Source of the DNA: Chlorobaculum thiosulfatiphilum
Lineage (GTDB): Bacteria; Bacteroidota; Chlorobiia; Chlorobiales; Chlorobiaceae
Direction of reading: 5' to 3'
DNA: 43,533 bases
Assembly: GCF_006265165.1 (NCBI RefSeq)
Contig: NZ_VDCH01000020.1
Span: forward strand, 1-43,533
How positions within the stretch are numbered: the stretch's first letter is position 1; each line of letters opens with the position of its first letter. The notes under the pieces were generated by a model. The model was given only the letters and a program-made list of their open reading frames with translations. It made no database searches and had not been told where the DNA came from. The translations under genes were made by a program, and so were the position numbers. Shown here in pieces: positions 38,657 through 43,533 of the stretch.

Positions 38657-38884
38657 ATGAATTGTAACAAAGCGATGGTGCTCATGAGTGCAGCTATCGA
38701 TGGAGAGCTTTGTCCGAAAGAAGAGGAAGAGCTTGCACAACACCTTGCTGAGTGTCCTGAATGCCGCGCTGAATTTCAGGATGCAAAAAAAACCAAAATC
38801 ATCATCAGAGAGCGTATCGTGCGCGTCAAGGCGCCATCAGCCCTTGTCGAATCGATCACAAGGCTGACCAGTATCACCTTTTGA
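38657..38884 (+). CDS. Zinc-finger anti-sigma factor (ZAS type)
   Basis: The 75-residue product shows the zinc-binding anti-sigma motif HxxxCxxC with His29, Cys33 and Cys36 (QHLAECPEC), plus Cys3 as a possible fourth ligand. There is no membrane segment, so this is a soluble sensor-type anti-sigma in the RsrA/ChrR-like style, which can respond to oxidation of the zinc ligands. The ATG at 38657 is preferred to a TTG nine bases earlier. It lies just after the ECF sigma gene and should regulate it. Confidence 0.85.
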   Translation: MNCNKAMVLMSAAIDGELCPKEEEELAQHLAECPECRAEFQDAKKTKIIIRERIVRVKAPSALVESITRLTSITF

Positions 38885-39050
38885 GGACATCCCTGCCGGT
38901 GCAGTACTTTCCTTGAATTTCAGCATTCCGGATACGAATGCGAAGGACTATTTTTGGTTTGATTAATATGATTAAATAAGCATATATTTGTATGAGTTTC
39001 TTATTTCATGCCGTTGAATGGGTTCAAGGGCTTCCTAACAAAGTTTTGAC

Positions 39051-39440
39051 ATGAGCAAATCGATTACCATATCAGATGAAGAGGTTAAAAAATGGCAGTT
39101 CAACATGCCGGACGAGATGCTCGATGCCGTATCGAACCGTTTCAAGCTGCTTTCCGAGCCGATGCGGCTTAAAATTCTGAGGACGCTCTGCGACAAAGAG
39201 CACACGGTTCAGGAGATCGTCAAGGAGGTCGGCGCGAGCCAGGCCAACATCTCCAAGCATCTGGCGCTCATGCACGACAACGGCGTCGTCAATCGCCGGA
39301 AAGAGGGTTTAAAGTGCTATTACCGTATTTCTGATGACAGCATCGTCTATGCCTGCTTCCTCATCTCGAAAAGCGTGGTTGAAAATCTTCAGGACCGGTT
39401 GAGCTGGATTCAGAAAGTCAACACCAACCTGACCACCTGA
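39051..39440 (+). CDS. ArsR-family transcriptional regulator
   Basis: The 129-residue product is a winged-helix regulator of the ArsR/SmtB family. The core [17 protein letters not shown]-like start reads [20 protein letters not shown], and the recognition helix lies in [22 protein letters not shown]. The usual metal-site motif ELCVCDL is absent; the corresponding place reads [12 protein letters not shown], so classical metal sensing is doubtful. A strong terminator follows, so it is a single-gene unit after the sigma/anti-sigma pair. Confidence 0.9.
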   Translation: MSKSITISDEEVKKWQFNMPDEMLDAVSNRFKLLSEPMRLKILRTLCDKEHTVQEIVKEVGASQANISKHLALMHDNGVVNRRKEGLKCYYRISDDSIVYACFLISKSVVENLQDRLSWIQKVNTNLTT

Positions 39441-39469
39441 GTTTTTCCTTAAATAGAGCTGACCTTTGT

Positions 39470-39498
39470 GGGCGATGTTTCTTCATCGCCCTTTTTTA
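39470..39498 (+). terminator. Terminator of the ArsR-family gene
   Basis: GGGCGATG and CATCGCCC form a perfect 8-bp stem around TTTCTT, followed by TTTTTTATTTTT. It begins 30 bases past the stop codon. Confidence 0.92.
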
Positions 39499-39810
39499 TT
39501 TTTGCCCTCGATTCAAAATCATCCATTCCCGACCGACTCCGGCTGACGGTAAAGGCAAGTCCTTCCGCTCTCCTTTTTCCTTGCCACCTGTCTCGCTTTT
39601 CGCAATCATCTTCTCCCGCCCGACTGTCTGACAAAATGAATGTTCCTGTGTCAGATAACGCCAATTTGCGCACAGATTTGTCAGACAAAAACAGAGCAAA
39701 AACCGAATTTCAAGCTTTGGCACGGCTTTTGATGATTTAATATCAGAGGCGGTCAGAGATCGCCAGATACCATGGAACATCATATAAAACAAAGCATACA
39801 GGAGACAACC
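39499..39810. other. Upstream region of hsp20, with inverted TGTCAGA boxes
   Basis: No gene is supported here. GTCTGACAAA (39626-39635) and TTTGTCAGAC (39677-39686) are perfect 10-base inverted copies, and a third TGTCAGA lies between them. They may be operators for the heat-shock genes; no classic CIRCE element (TTAGCACTC-N9-GAGTGCTAA) is seen. Confidence 0.5.
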
Positions 39811-40209
39811 ATGTTGATGAAAATCGCGAAAGACCCGATGAGGCTGTTCGACGACATCTGGAGCGGAACCCAGATGCCTGCCGCCCCCTCCTTCAAGGTT
39901 GATATTTCCGAAGACGAGCATGCGTTTCATCTCGATGCCGAGTTGCCTGGTCTCACCAAAGAGAACATCGCGCTCAACATCGAGGATGATGTGCTGACCA
40001 TCAAGGCTGAGCGCGCTCAGAACGAAGAGCAGAAAAAGAAGGATTATCATCGCATCGAAAGAAGCTACGGCTCGTTCTCGCGCAGCTTCAACATCGGCGA
40101 ACTGATCGATCAGGAGAACATCGGCGCGGCTTTCGACAATGGTGTGCTGCACGTCACGCTGCCGAAAATGCAGCCGGTCAAGAAGACCAAGGAGATTTCG
40201 ATCAGCTAA
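39811..40209 (+). CDS. Small heat-shock protein Hsp20
   Basis: The 132-residue product is an alpha-crystallin-type small heat-shock protein, an ATP-independent holdase in the cytosol. The alpha-crystallin domain covers about residues 28-120 ([26 protein letters not shown]) and ends with the conserved [14 protein letters not shown]. The C-terminal anchor is short (KKTKEISIS). The ATG at 39811 has AGGAG upstream; an ATG 39 bases earlier is less likely. dnaK follows after 84 bases, so shared heat-shock control is likely. Confidence 0.95.
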   Translation: MLMKIAKDPMRLFDDIWSGTQMPAAPSFKVDISEDEHAFHLDAELPGLTKENIALNIEDDVLTIKAERAQNEEQKKKDYHRIERSYGSFSRSFNIGELIDQENIGAAFDNGVLHVTLPKMQPVKKTKEISIS

Positions 40210-40293
40210 AAGTTATTCCCCCGGCAGATGCCTTCTCGCAAAAGGAGCCGTTTGCCATACATCAAAACCAGTTAAAAAAAGGAATTACACATC

Positions 40294-42210
<1,917 letters not shown>

Positions 42211-42228
42211 GCGCCATCGAGCCAACCA

Positions 42229-42275
42229 CAACCAAAAAGCCCCGTGTCAGCAGGAACGGGGCTTTTTGGTTTTCT
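42229..42275 (+). terminator. Terminator of dnaK
   Basis: ACCAAAAAGCCCCGT (42231-42245) and ACGGGGCTTTTTGGT (42256-42270) are perfect 15-base arms around a ten-base loop, followed by TTTC. This is a strong intrinsic terminator and, being symmetrical, may work in both directions. Confidence 0.93.
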
Positions 42276-42397
42276 TGCCGTTTTGAGAATTTCTGTACTT
42301 TCTTTGACCGAATCCGGAAGCATTATCCATGAATTAATGGTAAAATGATTAAACAGACACTAATCCGAAATTCAGGGAGATCAGAGGAGAAGAGATC

Positions 42398-42706
42398 ATG
42401 CTTCCGAGAACAAAAATGAAAACGGCTCATCCGGGAGAGATTCTCTCCGAAGAGTTCCTTGCTCCCATGCAACTGAGCAACGCGACCGTCGCCCAAGGGC
42501 TGAATCTGCCGGAATCAGAGATCGAGGAGATTCTGCAAGGCAACCGCGACATAAATGCAGACACCGCTTGGCGTCTGGCCCGTTTTTTCAGCAACTCGGC
42601 GCAGTTCTGGTTTGGAATGCAGATGCAGTACGACCTCGAAAAAGCTTACGAGGTCAATGGCGAAGTCATCAGGCGTGAAGTCTCCGTTTTTCAGATGGAA
42701 GAGTGA
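42398..42706 (+). CDS. HigA-type HTH protein, orphan antitoxin
   Basis: The 102-residue product matches the HigA/VapI helix-turn-helix family, with the opening THPGEILSEEF-like KTAHPGEILSEEFLAPMQLSNATVAQGLNLPESEIEEILQG. The NRDINADTAWRLARFFSNSAQFWFGMQMQYDLEKA end is the family form. These are normally antitoxins paired with a HigB toxin encoded just upstream. Here the gap to dnaK is too small for one and none follows, so it looks like an orphan. AGGAGAAGAG precedes the ATG. Confidence 0.88.
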   Translation: MLPRTKMKTAHPGEILSEEFLAPMQLSNATVAQGLNLPESEIEEILQGNRDINADTAWRLARFFSNSAQFWFGMQMQYDLEKAYEVNGEVIRREVSVFQMEE

Positions 42707-42730
42707 GCGCTCGGCGGCGATCTCAAACTT

Positions 42731-43183
42731 TCACGAAACCTCAGCGCCCAGCATCTCCTCCAGAATATCCGATGCCGTGCCGACAGCATCGACGCAAACC
42801 GTCTCGAAGAGCTTCAGCTCACGCGCTTTTTGCAGATTTTCCTGCTCGCCGATGCAGAGACCGAGCATCGACTCGCAACGGCATGAACCCATGCGTTTCT
42901 CGAACTCCTCCATGAACTGCCGCCCAAGCTCGTACGTCCTCTTTTTGTTCGCCAGCTCCCCGATGCCGCCCATGTCGTAGCGCATCGACAACGCCATCAA
43001 GGCCCCGGTTACCGCGCCGCACATTTCGCCGCCTGAACCGGCCACGCCGCCACCGAACACTGTTGCAAGCCGCAACGCGCTCGCTTCGTCAAGCACCTCC
43101 GCCTGCCGAAAAGCCGCGAACACCGCCTGGCTGCAATTGCAACGGTTGCCGAACAACTCCAGCGCTTTTTCTTTTCTCTGCAT
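42731..43183 (-). CDS. C_GCAxxG_C_C family protein
   Basis: The 150-residue product matches the C_GCAxxG_C_C family of small cysteine-rich proteins, with conserved NRCNCSQAVFAAF, GGGVAGSGGEMCGAVTGALMAL and GSCRCESMLGLC. Family members may bind metals or redox cofactors and are often near redox or metal genes, but the function is unknown. The ATG at 43183 lies 11 bases from the likely left end of an ISL3-type element at 43195, so its ribosome binding site and promoter have probably been altered. It converges with the HigA-type gene. Confidence 0.85.
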   Translation of the reverse strand: MQRKEKALELFGNRCNCSQAVFAAFRQAEVLDEASALRLATVFGGGVAGSGGEMCGAVTGALMALSMRYDMGGIGELANKKRTYELGRQFMEEFEKRMGSCRCESMLGLCIGEQENLQKARELKLFETVCVDAVGTASDILEEMLGAEVS

Positions 43184-43194
43184 GAATATTTTTT

Positions 43195-43533
43195 GGCTCT
43201 TCGCAGAATATCGTGGGAAGAAGGGTGTGTATGAGGTAACATAGAGTAATTTTGAGCTTTACCCAACCGCACCTTGATACTCCCATGCAGAGCCTGACGA
43301 GCCATTACCACCAACTTTTAGGTCTTTCCTCAAACTGGAAGGTCGAGAACGTTCATGTGTCGATGAGCGGCAAGCGGGTCGAGATCAGACTGGTCTGTAC
43401 CGGCAAGCAGGTCGCGTGTCCGGTATGCGGTGCATCATGCAGCATTTATGACCATGCCACTGAGCAACGATGGCGTCATCTGGATACCATGCAGTTCGAG
43501 ACCATTCTGGTGGCCTGTTTGCCACGTTGTCAA
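43195..43533 (+). mobile_element. ISL3-family insertion sequence, left part
   Basis: The left end is taken as GGCTCTTCGCAGAATATC at 43195, which resembles the GGCTCTTC starts of ISL3 inverted repeats. The transposase starts inside, at 43285. The right end is outside the window, so the length, inverted repeat and target duplication cannot be checked. The eight bases before it (43187-43194, TATTTTTT) would be the expected target duplication. Confidence 0.7.
43285..43533 (+). CDS. ISL3-family transposase, N-terminal fragment
   Basis: Eighty-three codons are present before the window ends. The reading starts MQSLTSHYHQLLGLSSNWKV and contains the N-terminal zinc-finger CPVCGASC followed by the family stretch WRHLDTMQFETILVACLPRC. 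Catalytic residues are beyond the window edge. It reads away from the C_GCAxxG_C_C gene. Confidence 0.85.
   Translation, partial: MQSLTSHYHQLLGLSSNWKVENVHVSMSGKRVEIRLVCTGKQVACPVCGASCSIYDHATEQRWRHLDTMQFETILVACLPRCQ

Overview
The window is bacterial chromosome from a green sulfur bacterium (Chlorobiaceae), most like Chlorobaculum in gene content and GC-rich coding. The diagnostic genes are two chlorosome-envelope ferredoxin-like genes (csmX, csmJ), the bacteriochlorophyll genes bchF-bchC-bchX, a CrtH-type carotenoid isomerase, a PucC/BCD-type transporter and a C5-pathway haem/chlorophyll precursor operon. Species assignment is inference; no database search was possible.

Layout. 1-8.6 kb: thiC behind a TPP riboswitch (-), a BCD-family transporter and a COG0731-type radical SAM protein (+), a small Arg/Asp-rich lipoprotein (-), a three-PAS hybrid histidine kinase (-), two small unknown proteins (+) and a QueD/PTPS enzyme (-). 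8.8-14.6 kb: cysE (+), an AT-rich gene of possible cyclase-like fold (-), aroC (-), hemB (-), then an inositol-monophosphatase-family gene coupled to a small membrane protein (+). 14.7-23.5 kb: a tetrapyrrole block, hemX-like/hemA/hemC/hemD (-) and bchF/bchC/bchX (-), with typA (+) between them. 23.8-29.6 kb: SulP transporter (-), KefB-type antiporter (+), alpha/beta hydrolase (+), trpF (-). 29.7-33 kb: tRNA-Gln, a two-gene folate operon, secG with tRNA-Lys, a DUF2905 gene and hisB. 33.4-37.8 kb: csmX, csmJ, alanine dehydrogenase and crtH. 38-43.5 kb: ECF sigma/anti-sigma pair, ArsR-type regulator, hsp20, dnaK, an orphan HigA-type regulator, a C_GCAxxG_C_C protein and the start of an ISL3-family insertion sequence that runs off the window.

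How the genes work together. Glutamyl-tRNA reductase, HemB, HemC and HemD take tetrapyrrole synthesis to uroporphyrinogen III; BchF, BchC and BchX act late on the ring to make bacteriochlorophyll a; CrtH serves carotenoid synthesis; CsmX/CsmJ sit in the chlorosome envelope.

The most striking points are: a folate operon that appears to replace bifunctional FolD with an MTD1-like dehydrogenase lacking the usual catalytic lysine plus an FchA-type cyclohydrolase; a BchX subunit with a C-terminal segment resembling sigma-70 region 4; an isolated AT-rich gene with cyclase-like motifs; and several families of short dispersed intergenic repeats, including one with strict 9-bp periodicity at three loci.
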